DNA of 11,891 nucleotides from SbD1 sp049300095. Its GTDB lineage: Bacteria; Desulfobacterota; Syntrophobacteria; Syntrophobacterales; Syntrophobacteraceae. Shown one piece after another: positions 1-5,630 of this stretch; position 1 is the stretch's first letter; each line of letters begins with the position of its first letter. The notes beneath the pieces are model-generated. The model did no database searches and was not told the DNA's origin. It saw nothing but the letters and a program-made list of their open reading frames with translations. The position numbers and the translations under genes were made by a program. The stretch spans positions 1-11,891 of the forward strand of contig JBAQYM010000238.1 of assembly GCA_049300095.1 (NCBI GenBank). The letters run 5' to 3'.

Positions 1-81
1 GGCGGGAATCCAGTGTCTTTTCGGCCTGTTGCGCAAAGCAAAACCCTGGATTCCCGCCCAAAAGCACTGCGGGAATGACGA
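1..81. repeat. Dispersed intergenic inverted repeat (REP-like)
   Basis: GGCGGGAATCCAG at 1-13 is the exact reverse complement of CTGGATTCCCGCC at 46-58, so the two arms can form a 13-bp stem with a 32-nt loop. A third related piece, GCGGGAATGACGA, follows at 69-81. The string GGATTCCCGC...GCGGGAATGACG is typical of short extragenic repeats seen in many copies in deltaproteobacterial and similar genomes (family knowledge, not searched). The element may continue left of the window. A related string, TCGTCATTCC, occurs at 11763-11772 in the opposite orientation. No gene is visible in 1-186. Confidence 0.7.
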
Positions 82-192
82 TCCGTAGATCCTGAGATGT
101 ATACAGACCGCTTGGAATTCTGAGCTATGGCACTGGCCAATAGCTCCTATAATCGCTTCACAGGTTATTTACGGACAAGCTCTTAATGTGAT

Positions 193-1947
193 TTGGAAGG
201 AGTTGCCCCCACGAGACTCATCGGCAATTTGACAGGCCTTAAACCGAGCATCCGGCAGCGCCTCGAAAACCTGTGCCGGCGCAAGGTCCCTCCCTACCAG
301 GTCATCTCCCCGGAACTCTCCCGCGACCTGGCCCACCTCTCGTTTGAAGCCGCCCGCCAGCTAGGCTTGCTCATCGGCCGGGACGGCGCGGTTGAAATGG
401 TCATCGTCGGCGGTCCCCGCTCGCTCTTTATCCCGGACTTGCCGAAAAGCCGCGGCGGAAGGCAGCGGTTGCGCGGGCTGCGCCTGGTGCACACGCACCT
501 TCAGTCCGAACCTCTCACGCAGGAAGACCTGATGGACCTGGTCTTTTTGCGCCTCGACTGCGTGGCGGCGGTCTACGTCGATCAAAACGGCGGCGCGACA
601 AAGTTCGAGATGGCCTACATTCTGCCCGGAACCGGCGACGGGCAAAGCCGCGGATGGGAAATCCCGCCCCCGATACCCTGCCACGACCCGGACCTCGACT
701 TTCAGGCGCTCGTCAAGTCGCTTGAAGACGAATTCGAACGCAACCGCCTCGCCATTCCCGCCACCCGTCCCGGCGAGGACAGGGCAATCCTGGTGAGCGT
801 CACCGCCGCCGACAGGGAAACCGCCAAACAGTCGATGCTGGAACTGGTCGAGCTTGCAAGGACCGGGGGGATCGCCGCGGCGGACACCATCATCCAGCGC
901 AAGCGCGAGACCAACTCGAAATATCTCATCGGAAAAGGCAAGCTGAGCGAAATCGTGCTCCGCGCGCTCCAGTGCGGCGTGGACCTCCTCATCTTCGACC
1001 AGGAACTCAACCCCTCGCAGGTCCGCTCGATTACCGACACGACCGAACTGCGCGTGGTGGACCGCACGCAGCTTATCCTCGACATATTCGCCCAGCGCGC
1101 CCAGAGCCGCGAAGGCAAAATCCAGGTCGAGATGGCCCAGCTAAAGTACCTGCTCCCGAGGCTCGGGGTAAAAGACGACGCGCTGTCACGGCTTACCGGC
1201 GGGATCGGCGCGAGAGGCCCCGGCGAGACGACGTTGGAGATCAACCGGCGGCGCACGAAGGACCGTATCGCGAACCTCGACGATCAGCTCAAAGACCTCA
1301 AAAAACGCCGGACCCAGAGACGGGCCAAGCGGTCGCGCAAGGAAATGCCCGTGATTTCGATTGTCGGATACACCAACGCCGGCAAGTCCACGCTTTTGAA
1401 CGCGCTCACCCACAGCTCGGTTTTCGTCGAAAACAAGCTCTTCGCCACCCTCGACCCCACGAGCAGGCGGCTCCGCTTTCCCCGAGACTTCGAGGTGATC
1501 ATCACCGACACGGTCGGCTTCATCCGGGACCTCCCCAAAGACCTCATGGACGCCTTTTCGGCAACCCTTGAAGAACTCCAGGACGCCGACCTCCTGCTGC
1601 ACGTGATCGACATCGCCAACCCCCAGTACGAGGCGCAGATGGCGGCGGTGGACAGGATTTTGACGAAGCTCGATTTGAACAGGAAACCGGTCATCACCGT
1701 CTTCAACAAAGCGGACCTGGCGTCGCCGGAATATCTCGAACTCAAGTTGCGAAGGCACGGGGGCGTGGCAGTCTCGGCCCTGTCCCCCCGCACGCTCGAT
1801 CCGCTCATCGCGGCGATGCAGGAAAATATCGAGGACCTCTACCAGCGGGCGGTTTCGCGCTACGAGCCCGTACCGGCCGAAGCGGGCAAACCTCCGGAAA
1901 CTCTCTCCGCGGAGGACGCCGAGAACGCGGAAAAACATAGTGTTTAA
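193..1947 (+). CDS. hflX: GTPase HflX (ribosome-splitting, 50S-associated)
   Basis: HflX is a TRAFAC-class GTPase that binds the 50S subunit and splits stalled or stress-inactivated 70S ribosomes. Numbering from the TTG at 193, the protein has a family-typical N-terminal extension (about 1-190), the glycine-rich HflX domain (about 195-380, including RLTGGIGARGPGET), a basic linker rich in K and R, and the G domain: G1 GYTNAGKS 392-399, G2 region TLDPT, G3 DTVGF 439-443, G4 NKAD 505-508, G5 SAL 528-530. All nucleotide-binding motifs are intact. Start choice is difficult. TTG 193 has no ribosome binding site before it, while GGAAGGAG at 195-202 lies 8 nt ahead of an ACG at 211, where relatives usually begin (xRLIGNLTGLKP). 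The last roughly 12 residues are encoded by a dispersed 9-bp-phased repeat and look non-native. It appears monocistronic, with no clear terminator. Confidence 0.95.
   Translation: MEGVAPTRLIGNLTGLKPSIRQRLENLCRRKVPPYQVISPELSRDLAHLSFEAARQLGLLIGRDGAVEMVIVGGPRSLFIPDLPKSRGGRQRLRGLRLVHTHLQSEPLTQEDLMDLVFLRLDCVAAVYVDQNGGATKFEMAYILPGTGDGQSRGWEIPPPIPCHDPDLDFQALVKSLEDEFERNRLAIPATRPGEDRAILVSVTAADRETAKQSMLELVELARTGGIAAADTIIQRKRETNSKYLIGKGKLSEIVLRALQCGVDLLIFDQELNPSQVRSITDTTELRVVDRTQLILDIFAQRAQSREGKIQVEMAQLKYLLPRLGVKDDALSRLTGGIGARGPGETTLEINRRRTKDRIANLDDQLKDLKKRRTQRRAKRSRKEMPVISIVGYTNAGKSTLLNALTHSSVFVENKLFATLDPTSRRLRFPRDFEVIITDTVGFIRDLPKDLMDAFSATLEELQDADLLLHVIDIANPQYEAQMAAVDRILTKLDLNRKPVITVFNKADLASPEYLELKLRRHGGVAVSALSPRTLDPLIAAMQENIEDLYQRAVSRYEPVPAEAGKPPETLSAEDAENAEKHSV
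195..202 (+). promoter_or_regulatory. Ribosome binding site that conflicts with the hflX start
   Basis: GGAAGGAG is a near-ideal Shine-Dalgarno sequence. In the hflX frame no ATG, GTG or TTG lies 5-12 nt downstream of it. The codon at 8-nt spacing is ACG (211-213). The TTG at 193 lies upstream of the site and so cannot use it. The next in-frame TTG is at 229, 26 nt away and inside the conserved GNLTGLKP motif. Either ACG is the start, or an ATG has changed or been misread in this sequence. Confidence 0.55.
1907..1936 (+). repeat. 9-bp-phased GCGGAG repeat, copy A (inside the hflX 3' end)
   Basis: Three hexamers follow one another at a 9-bp period: GCGGAG (1909-1914), GCCGAG (1918-1923) and GCGGAA (1927-1932), then AAAAC. 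It encodes the end of HflX, including residues AEDAENAEK. The same motif occurs in inverse orientation at 2225-2258. Such phased repeats give characteristic AE-rich peptides when read through and are common intergenic elements in some environmental lineages (family knowledge, unsearched). Confidence 0.6.
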
Positions 1948-2224
1948 AGACTTTGCGGGCCGTAAGGGTCGTCTCGATCATGCAAAATACGCCGCATTTC
2001 TCACATTTTTTATCTCGGCGACCCCTGCATTGCCAACGTGCAACTTTTTGGAATTTTGGCAAGCATATCAGGTAAGTGGTCTATTTCATAAATTCGATTA
2101 CGTATTATTGTGAGCGTTGTGTTCTGTTCGCCTTCTGGTATGGACCGCTCATTTGCGTCAGACCCATGCATTCGATGCGTCACTGTAATTAGGTAACTGT
2201 GTACTAAGCTATTGTTCTTCCCTG
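1948..2224. other. Intergenic interval between two inverted phased repeats, no gene seen
   Basis: This interval is visibly richer in A and T than the coding DNA on both sides and no open frame in it resembles a protein. It contains a direct repeat TGCGTCA at 2154-2160 and 2176-2182 (22-bp period), immediately followed by TGTAAT at 2184-2189, a possible -10 for the methyltransferase gene without a good -35. With the inverted phased repeats on either side it could be a small non-autonomous element, but no target-site duplication was recognised. Confidence 0.4.
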
Positions 2225-2258
2225 CGTTTTTCTCAGCGATCTCCGCGCGCTCCGCGGT
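2225..2258 (-). repeat. 9-bp-phased GCGGAG repeat, copy B (inverted)
   Basis: On the plus strand this reads CTCAGC (2232-2237), CTCCGC (2241-2246), CTCCGC (2250-2255), each 9 bp apart. It is the reverse complement of the copy A pattern at 1907-1936, and both end in an AAAAAC stretch on the outer-to-inner side. An ATG at 2261 just after it could be mistaken for the start of the methyltransferase gene. Confidence 0.6.
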
Positions 2259-2302
2259 AAATGCCTTTGATCTTGATGACCACACTGACTGGAAAGCTGC
2301 AA

Positions 2303-2980
2303 ATGGCAAAGATATTTGATGATTGGCCCGAAAAATACGACCAGTGGTTCGAAACCCCCATCGGCAGGCTCGTGAGGCAATACGAGGGGCGGCTGCTCCT
2401 CGAAATGGCCCGCCCGGGCAAGGGGGAACGCATCCTGGACGTGGGATGCGGCACCGGCGTTTTCACCCGCGACCTCCTGGCGGCCGGGTCGAAGGTCACC
2501 GGGCTCGAACTATCGTTTCCCATGCTGCGCCGGGCCGGGCAAAAAGCGGCCGGCCTTTCCTTCCATACGGTCCAGGGCGACATGCGCCGCCTCCCCTTCG
2601 CCGATAATTCCTTCGACAAGACCGTGTCGGTTACCGCCATCGAGTTCCTGGGTGACGCCCGGCCAGCCGTCGACGAGTTTTTCCGCATCACCAGGCCGGG
2701 CGGTCTCGTTGTCGTCGCGAGCCTGAACAGCCTGAGCCCGTGGGCCGTCCGGCGAACGGCCGCGGCCAAGGAAGGACACGAGATATTCAAACATGCCCGC
2801 TTCCGTTCCCCCGCCGAGATGGCCGGTCTCATGTCCTTCCCGGCCGTTGTGCGGACCGCCGTTCATTTCCAGAAGCACGACGATCCCGACCTCGCAAAGG
2901 GAATAGAAGCAGACGGAGACGCCCGAGGCCTGGACACCGGCGCTTTTCTCGTCACCCGGTGGGAAAAGCCGCCGGCATGA
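2303..2980 (+). CDS. Class I SAM-dependent methyltransferase (Methyltransf_11 type)
   Basis: A 225-residue protein with a single Rossmann-like methyltransferase fold: motif I ILDVGCGTGVF (44-54) binds S-adenosylmethionine, the acidic E69 in VTGLEL ends strand 2, QGDM (91-94) follows, then FADNSFD (99-105) and the post-motif RPGGLVVV (131-138). The UbiE/BioC-like layout points to a small-molecule substrate, but nothing identifies which one. I chose ATG 2303 because GGAAAG (2291-2296) sits 6 nt upstream and the protein then begins MAKIFDDWPEKYDQWF, a typical N-terminus. Upstream in-frame ATGs at 2261 and 2276 lack such a site and adjoin a repeat. It stands alone on its strand after the hflX gap and converges on the DsrC-like gene, so context gives no pathway. 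Confidence 0.88.
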   Translation: MAKIFDDWPEKYDQWFETPIGRLVRQYEGRLLLEMARPGKGERILDVGCGTGVFTRDLLAAGSKVTGLELSFPMLRRAGQKAAGLSFHTVQGDMRRLPFADNSFDKTVSVTAIEFLGDARPAVDEFFRITRPGGLVVVASLNSLSPWAVRRTAAAKEGHEIFKHARFRSPAEMAGLMSFPAVVRTAVHFQKHDDPDLAKGIEADGDARGLDTGAFLVTRWEKPPA

Positions 2981-3016
2981 TAACGGCGTGCTGTCGCCAG
3001 ACCCCTTTTAGCTGAT

Positions 3017-3082
3017 GCCAATTGGCCGTCATACGTGTGTCATCCCGAGCATCGGCAAGGAATCCCTGCTATTGCTCGCGGG
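3017..3082. repeat. Palindrome and hairpin between convergent genes
   Basis: GCCAATTGGC (3017-3026) is a perfect 10-bp palindrome. CCCGAGCA (3045-3052) can pair with TGCTCGCGGG (3073-3082) with a 2-nt bulge. The surrounding TGTCATCCCGAG...GGAATCCCTG resembles another dispersed-repeat family common in bacterial genomes. It lies between the stops of two convergent genes (2980 and 3087) and could help terminate both, although no clear T-run follows on either strand. Confidence 0.4.
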
Positions 3083-3086
3083 CTCT

Positions 3087-3764
3087 TTACCGCTGCTTTA
3101 ACCCGGCAAGTTTTACCACCCCGCGGTGATATCCATCCGGAAACAGCCAGGCGAGATCTTCCAGTTCCAGCCCGTTGGCCTCACAGGTTTCGTAAACCGT
3201 GGGCACTTTCCCCACCTCCTGGTATTGGTCTCGGAGAAAACGGATTACCCTCCAGTGCTGGTCGGTCAGGTTGCCCGACATCTTCATTTCCCGAAATTTG
3301 AAAACCGCGTAGTCTTCGTCCCATTCCGACGGGTCTATCAGGAAACCCCTGATGTCGACGCGATATTCCCTCTCATTCAACGAATTCATCCGCTTGGTTT
3401 TCGTGGTGGGGAGCCAGGATTCATGTGCGCGTTCCTCCCTGTACGTGAGCCCGGCCAATTTGCATGCTCCCCGGAGATACCCGGTGGGAAAGAGACGCTT
3501 GAGATCGGCAAGGCGCATATTTTGGGCCCTGCAAAGGTCGTACACCAGCGGGCAGACGCCCGACTCTTTGAAGTATTTGCGGATATAGTGTAATACGCCC
3601 CAGTGGGAGGCGGTCAGCCTCTCGTGGATGTCCGCCATCGGGGCCGTTCCCTCCGCAAAATCCTCGGTCCAGTCGTCGGGATTGACTAGAAAACCCTCTT
3701 CGTCCAGACGGAAGCACTTGCCTCCAAAACTGACTGCATCCGATTCCAGGACTAACGGCTTCAT
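3087..3764 (-). CDS. Tandem DsrC/TusE-like fusion protein (two domains, one C-terminal Cys)
   Basis: A 225-residue soluble protein made of two copies of the DsrC/TusE fold. Residues 18-106 and 134-222 align without gaps at an offset of 116, with 38 of 89 identical by hand count. Shared landmarks are DxxGFLxxPxxW, LTxxHWxV, VYxxC, LFPxGYxRG and KLAGL. DsrC carries sulfur as a trisulfide between two C-terminal cysteines: one in the ACKxAGL motif and one near the end of a flexible arm. Here domain 1 keeps the first (C101), domain 2 has V217 instead, and neither has the terminal arm cysteine. C78 and C194 are conserved between halves. Length is about twice that of DsrC. Single- or no-cysteine paralogues are known and thought regulatory. 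ATG 3764 has an AGGAG site 6 nt upstream. It lies 141 bp downstream of rrf2 on the same strand. Function is inferred. Confidence 0.85.
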   Translation of the reverse strand: MKPLVLESDAVSFGGKCFRLDEEGFLVNPDDWTEDFAEGTAPMADIHERLTASHWGVLHYIRKYFKESGVCPLVYDLCRAQNMRLADLKRLFPTGYLRGACKLAGLTYREERAHESWLPTTKTKRMNSLNEREYRVDIRGFLIDPSEWDEDYAVFKFREMKMSGNLTDQHWRVIRFLRDQYQEVGKVPTVYETCEANGLELEDLAWLFPDGYHRGVVKLAGLKQR

Positions 3765-3905
3765 GTTGTCTCCTTTCCTTGCGTGTGACCAAACAAAACG
3801 AAATCAGGCAGATCGATATATCGACTGGAGCGGGTTCAAATCGAACGTGGAAACGGGACCTCCCCGACAAACCGGAAGAGTGCCGGCGCATGGAGTTCGC
3901 GGGAC
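3765..3905 (-). promoter_or_regulatory. Spacer between rrf2 and the DsrC-like gene, with a 12-bp palindrome
   Basis: The 141-bp gap holds TCGATATATCGA at 3813-3824, a perfect 12-bp palindrome 49 bp upstream of the DsrC-like start, followed by an AGGAG ribosome binding site. It could be an operator or an AT-rich -10 region, giving the DsrC-like gene its own promoter in addition to read-through from rrf2. No convincing -35 at proper spacing was found. Confidence 0.35.
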
Positions 3906-4352
3906 CTACAGGCCGGCCGGCACAGTCTCCTTGCGCAACTCGGCGGACCTGCCGGCCACATCGGCCAACGTCGTTCTTTCCATCTTGTCCGCGATAAAGT
4001 CCCGTACTTCCCTGAAAAGGTTTAACAACCCGGTTTCCTTCTCGATTGGCGTAGGCCCGTAGAAGAACCTGCTGACGGAATCGGTTGGGGCCAGGGCGCC
4101 GTCGAAAAGCCGGATGATCTCGGCCAGCGAGATCTGGTCGGGGGATTTTGCCAGACGAAACCCCCCGCGCTTGCCTTTGTAGCTGTGCAGGTACTTGGCA
4201 AGGCGGAGAGTGTGGAGTATCTGTTCGAGGAACTTCGAGGGAATGCCCTGATTGGCGGCGATAATCTGGACCGGTACGAATTCCTCATCCCGGCATCGCG
4301 CCAGGTAGACCAGGGCCAGTAAAGCGTATTCGCTGCGGCACGTCAGCTTCAT
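3906..4352 (-). CDS. Rrf2-family transcriptional regulator lacking the Fe-S cysteine triad
   Basis: A 148-residue DNA-binding protein of the IscR/NsrR/CymR family. It opens with the diagnostic MKLTCRSEYALLALVYLA, followed by the winged helix-turn-helix (about 25-70) with recognition region IPSKFLEQILHTL and wing KGKRGGFRLAK (59-69), then the dimerisation helix ending in TTLADV (127-132). Fe-S members carry three cysteines near 90-106. Here that stretch (TDSVSRFFYGPTPIEKE) has none, and the only cysteines are C5 and C20, so a cluster of the usual kind is unlikely and the ligand is unknown. I chose ATG 4352 over an upstream ATG at 4412 because the family begins there and GGAAGG lies 8 nt upstream. 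The gene has a strong promoter overlapped by an inverted repeat, and the DsrC-like gene follows, the likely partner or target. Confidence 0.92.
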   Translation of the reverse strand: MKLTCRSEYALLALVYLARCRDEEFVPVQIIAANQGIPSKFLEQILHTLRLAKYLHSYKGKRGGFRLAKSPDQISLAEIIRLFDGALAPTDSVSRFFYGPTPIEKETGLLNLFREVRDFIADKMERTTLADVAGRSAELRKETVPAGL

Positions 4353-4400
4353 GTCCTTCGCCTTCCCCCGGGGGTTTCCATACCCATGGTTTTTACTACC

Positions 4401-4424
4401 TGACTTATACAATAGGATTAGTCA
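4401..4424. promoter_or_regulatory. 24-bp inverted repeat overlapping the rrf2 -10: candidate Rrf2 operator
   Basis: TGACTTAT (4401-4408) and ATTAGTCA (4417-4424) are inverted 8-bp arms with 7 of 8 pairs, separated by ACAATAGG. The dyad covers the -10 and most of the spacer of the rrf2 promoter, so a bound dimer would block RNA polymerase. Rrf2 proteins bind dyads of about this size and commonly repress themselves. That this dyad is the site is inference. Confidence 0.6.
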
Positions 4425-4433
4425 TCTTGTCAA
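4404..4433 (-). promoter_or_regulatory. Sigma70-type promoter of rrf2
   Basis: On the minus strand, TTGACA (4433-4428) is a perfect -35 hexamer. TATAAG (4409-4404) follows after 18 nt, or GTATAA (4410-4405) after 17 nt. The distance to the rrf2 ATG at 4352 leaves a leader of roughly 45 nt. It is the best-matching promoter in the window. Confidence 0.75.
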
Positions 4434-4530
4434 CGCCGCTTTTCCGGCAAAAGGTTGCGAACGGTGACGCTCTGCCTGGAAAATAGTGCGATTACGAGCG
4501 CTTGGGAGTATCTTTAAAAAATGATCGACC

Positions 4531-4570
4531 CCGCCCCACCCAACCGGATCGATCCGGCTGGGCGGAGCGG
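4531..4570. repeat. 40-bp GC-rich inverted repeat
   Basis: The two 20-nt arms meet at 4550/4551 with no loop and match at 17 of 20 pairs. The centre is the perfect palindrome CCGGATCGATCCGG (4544-4557). As DNA it could be a large dyad operator or a cruciform. As RNA read on the minus strand it would be followed about 10 nt later by a run of T residues, giving a weak terminator shape, but no minus-strand gene precedes it. It lies midway between the divergent rrf2 and 4728 genes. Confidence 0.55.
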
Positions 4571-4670
4571 ACCCGCGGGGAAACACCGCCCGCAAAATGG
4601 CGGGGCGCGTTCATTTTGACGCCTGTTAACCATTGTCCTGATGCTTACAATATGCGGATGTCAAATTGGA

Positions 4671-4690
4671 ACTGGTCCGATCGGACCAGT
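4671..4690. promoter_or_regulatory. Perfect 20-bp palindrome upstream of the 4728 gene
   Basis: ACTGGTCCGATCGGACCAGT is its own exact reverse complement. It lies 37 bp before the ATG at 4728 and about 20 bp after TACAAT (4646-4651), a possible -10 whose nearest -35-like TTGACG (4616-4621) is too distant (24 nt). The position suits a repressor operator in the early transcribed region, or a hairpin in the mRNA leader. No matching copy was noticed elsewhere in the window, although the rrf2-side 40-bp repeat shares a GATCG core. Confidence 0.6.
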
Positions 4691-4727
4691 GAAGCTCGAG
4701 GTTTGTTTCGCCGGGGGGGAGATAATC

Positions 4728-5090
4728 ATGTGGGGGCTCGAAGAACTCAAAGGGCACAGGGAAATCCTGGACCGCATAGACTGGGACATGACGCCGGAAA
4801 AGGCCGTGGAAACATTTCTGGAATGGGGCACCGGGTGGACCCGCAAAGACGATTTTGTTCGGCACCACAGTCAGGATGCCGTCTATTTCGTGATCTACGA
4901 CTGGGAAAAACCCCCTCAAGTTACGCTCATCCAGAGAAGTGTCCAGGATGCAAACGAGATCGCAAAGATTCCCGCGCCGCCCGATATTATCCGCAGGGCC
5001 ATCGAAGAAGGGGGCCGGAAGCCGGGCGTGGGGGTATATGCGCTGACCGATGAAGTGAAGGACTGGCTTCGAGAAACGCTCAATTGTTGA
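4728..5090 (+). CDS. Small conserved-type cytosolic protein, possibly DVU0772-like
   Basis: A 120-residue soluble protein with no signal peptide or membrane segment. Visible features are ELKGHREILDRIDWDMTPEKA (in 6-26), the W-rich FLEWGTGWTRKDD, AVYFVIYDWEKPPQVTLI (51-68), and a C-terminal VYALTDEVKDWLR (103-115). The WDMTPE, EWG, WxxPPxxxLIxR and GVYAL...EVKDWL pattern reminds me of the DVU0772 family of uncharacterised proteins found in sulfate reducers. This is from memory and not certain, and no function is known. ATG 4728 is preceded by a GGGGGGAG site 6 nt upstream. In-frame ATG 4641 would add 29 residues spanning the palindrome and is less likely. It is transcribed divergently from rrf2 and may share its control. 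Confidence 0.8.
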   Translation: MWGLEELKGHREILDRIDWDMTPEKAVETFLEWGTGWTRKDDFVRHHSQDAVYFVIYDWEKPPQVTLIQRSVQDANEIAKIPAPPDIIRRAIEEGGRKPGVGVYALTDEVKDWLRETLNC

Positions 5091-5240
5091 AGAACGACCG
5101 CGGTTCGCACCATACAAATAAGATAAGCGCCTTTTTTTCGCTCGGTGCGTGCATCGCCACCGGCCATTGCGGATTGCAGGTTTTATCAGTAACCCAGGAG
5201 TCCCCCGGGATGCCGGGACCCATTACCACATACCGCGCCT

Positions 5241-5267
5241 TTTACAGCGTTGTCGGAATCATATAAT
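5241..5267 (+). promoter_or_regulatory. Possible sigma70 promoter
   Basis: TTTACA (5241-5246, five of six consensus) and a perfect TATAAT (5262-5267) are 15 nt apart, shorter than the usual 17. If used, the kinase operon would have a leader of nearly 600 nt. Another weak candidate is TTCACA (5453-5458) with TATTCT (5477-5482) at 18 nt. Neither is strong. Confidence 0.3.
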
Positions 5268-5404
5268 TTGTGCGGGGCCCCTACAGCAGGTCCCGTCTTC
5301 CGGCAAGCAAACGGTGAATATTTCCGCAGTCCTGTTCCAGCCTGCGTTCCTGCTCCGGCAGGCATTCCCGAGACCCTTAACAGCATCTGAACCGAGTGCA
5401 TCCT

Positions 5405-5421
5405 ATCAGGAATGTCCTGAT
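5405..5421. promoter_or_regulatory. Exact 7-bp inverted repeat, possible operator
   Basis: ATCAGGA (5405-5411) and TCCTGAT (5415-5421) are exact inverted arms around ATG. It lies about 30 bp upstream of the weak -35 at 5453, a place where an activator or repressor of the kinase operon could bind. It could also be a chance dyad. Confidence 0.35.
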
Positions 5422-5630
5422 TCCGCTTTCATTCACAACGGCGTATGGGGAATTCACATAGAAGTTCGTCTTATTCTATTCTAATCCGGAAGCTTCCTTC
5501 TGCTTGACATTGACCTGCGCCTTTTCGCCTTGTATCTTGTGGTCCCAAGAAGGTATCATAGGCCGACCGGGTGAATCGTCTATCGATTGCCTCTCGGCAG
5601 ATGTTCAAGGGATGGGTGTATTCCCTCGAT

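Noticed and set aside
1..81. Repeats at the left edge as a CRISPR array
   Set aside because: There are only two inverted arms and one related piece, with no evenly spaced direct repeats or spacers, and no cas genes in the window.
2261..2302. Upstream ATG codons (2261, 2276) as methyltransferase starts
   Set aside because: They adjoin the phased repeat, have no ribosome binding site, and would add residues not expected in the family. ATG 2303 has a good site and a typical N-terminus.
4531..4570. 40-bp inverted repeat as a Rho-independent terminator
   Set aside because: There is no T-run directly after the stem on the plus strand, and on the minus strand the T-run is about 10 nt away with no gene upstream to terminate.
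4502..5053. Plus-strand open frame of 183 codons overlapping the 4728 gene
   Set aside because: It runs through the 40-bp inverted repeat and the palindrome, is rich in R, G and P, and competes with a frame that has a good ribosome binding site and protein-like composition.
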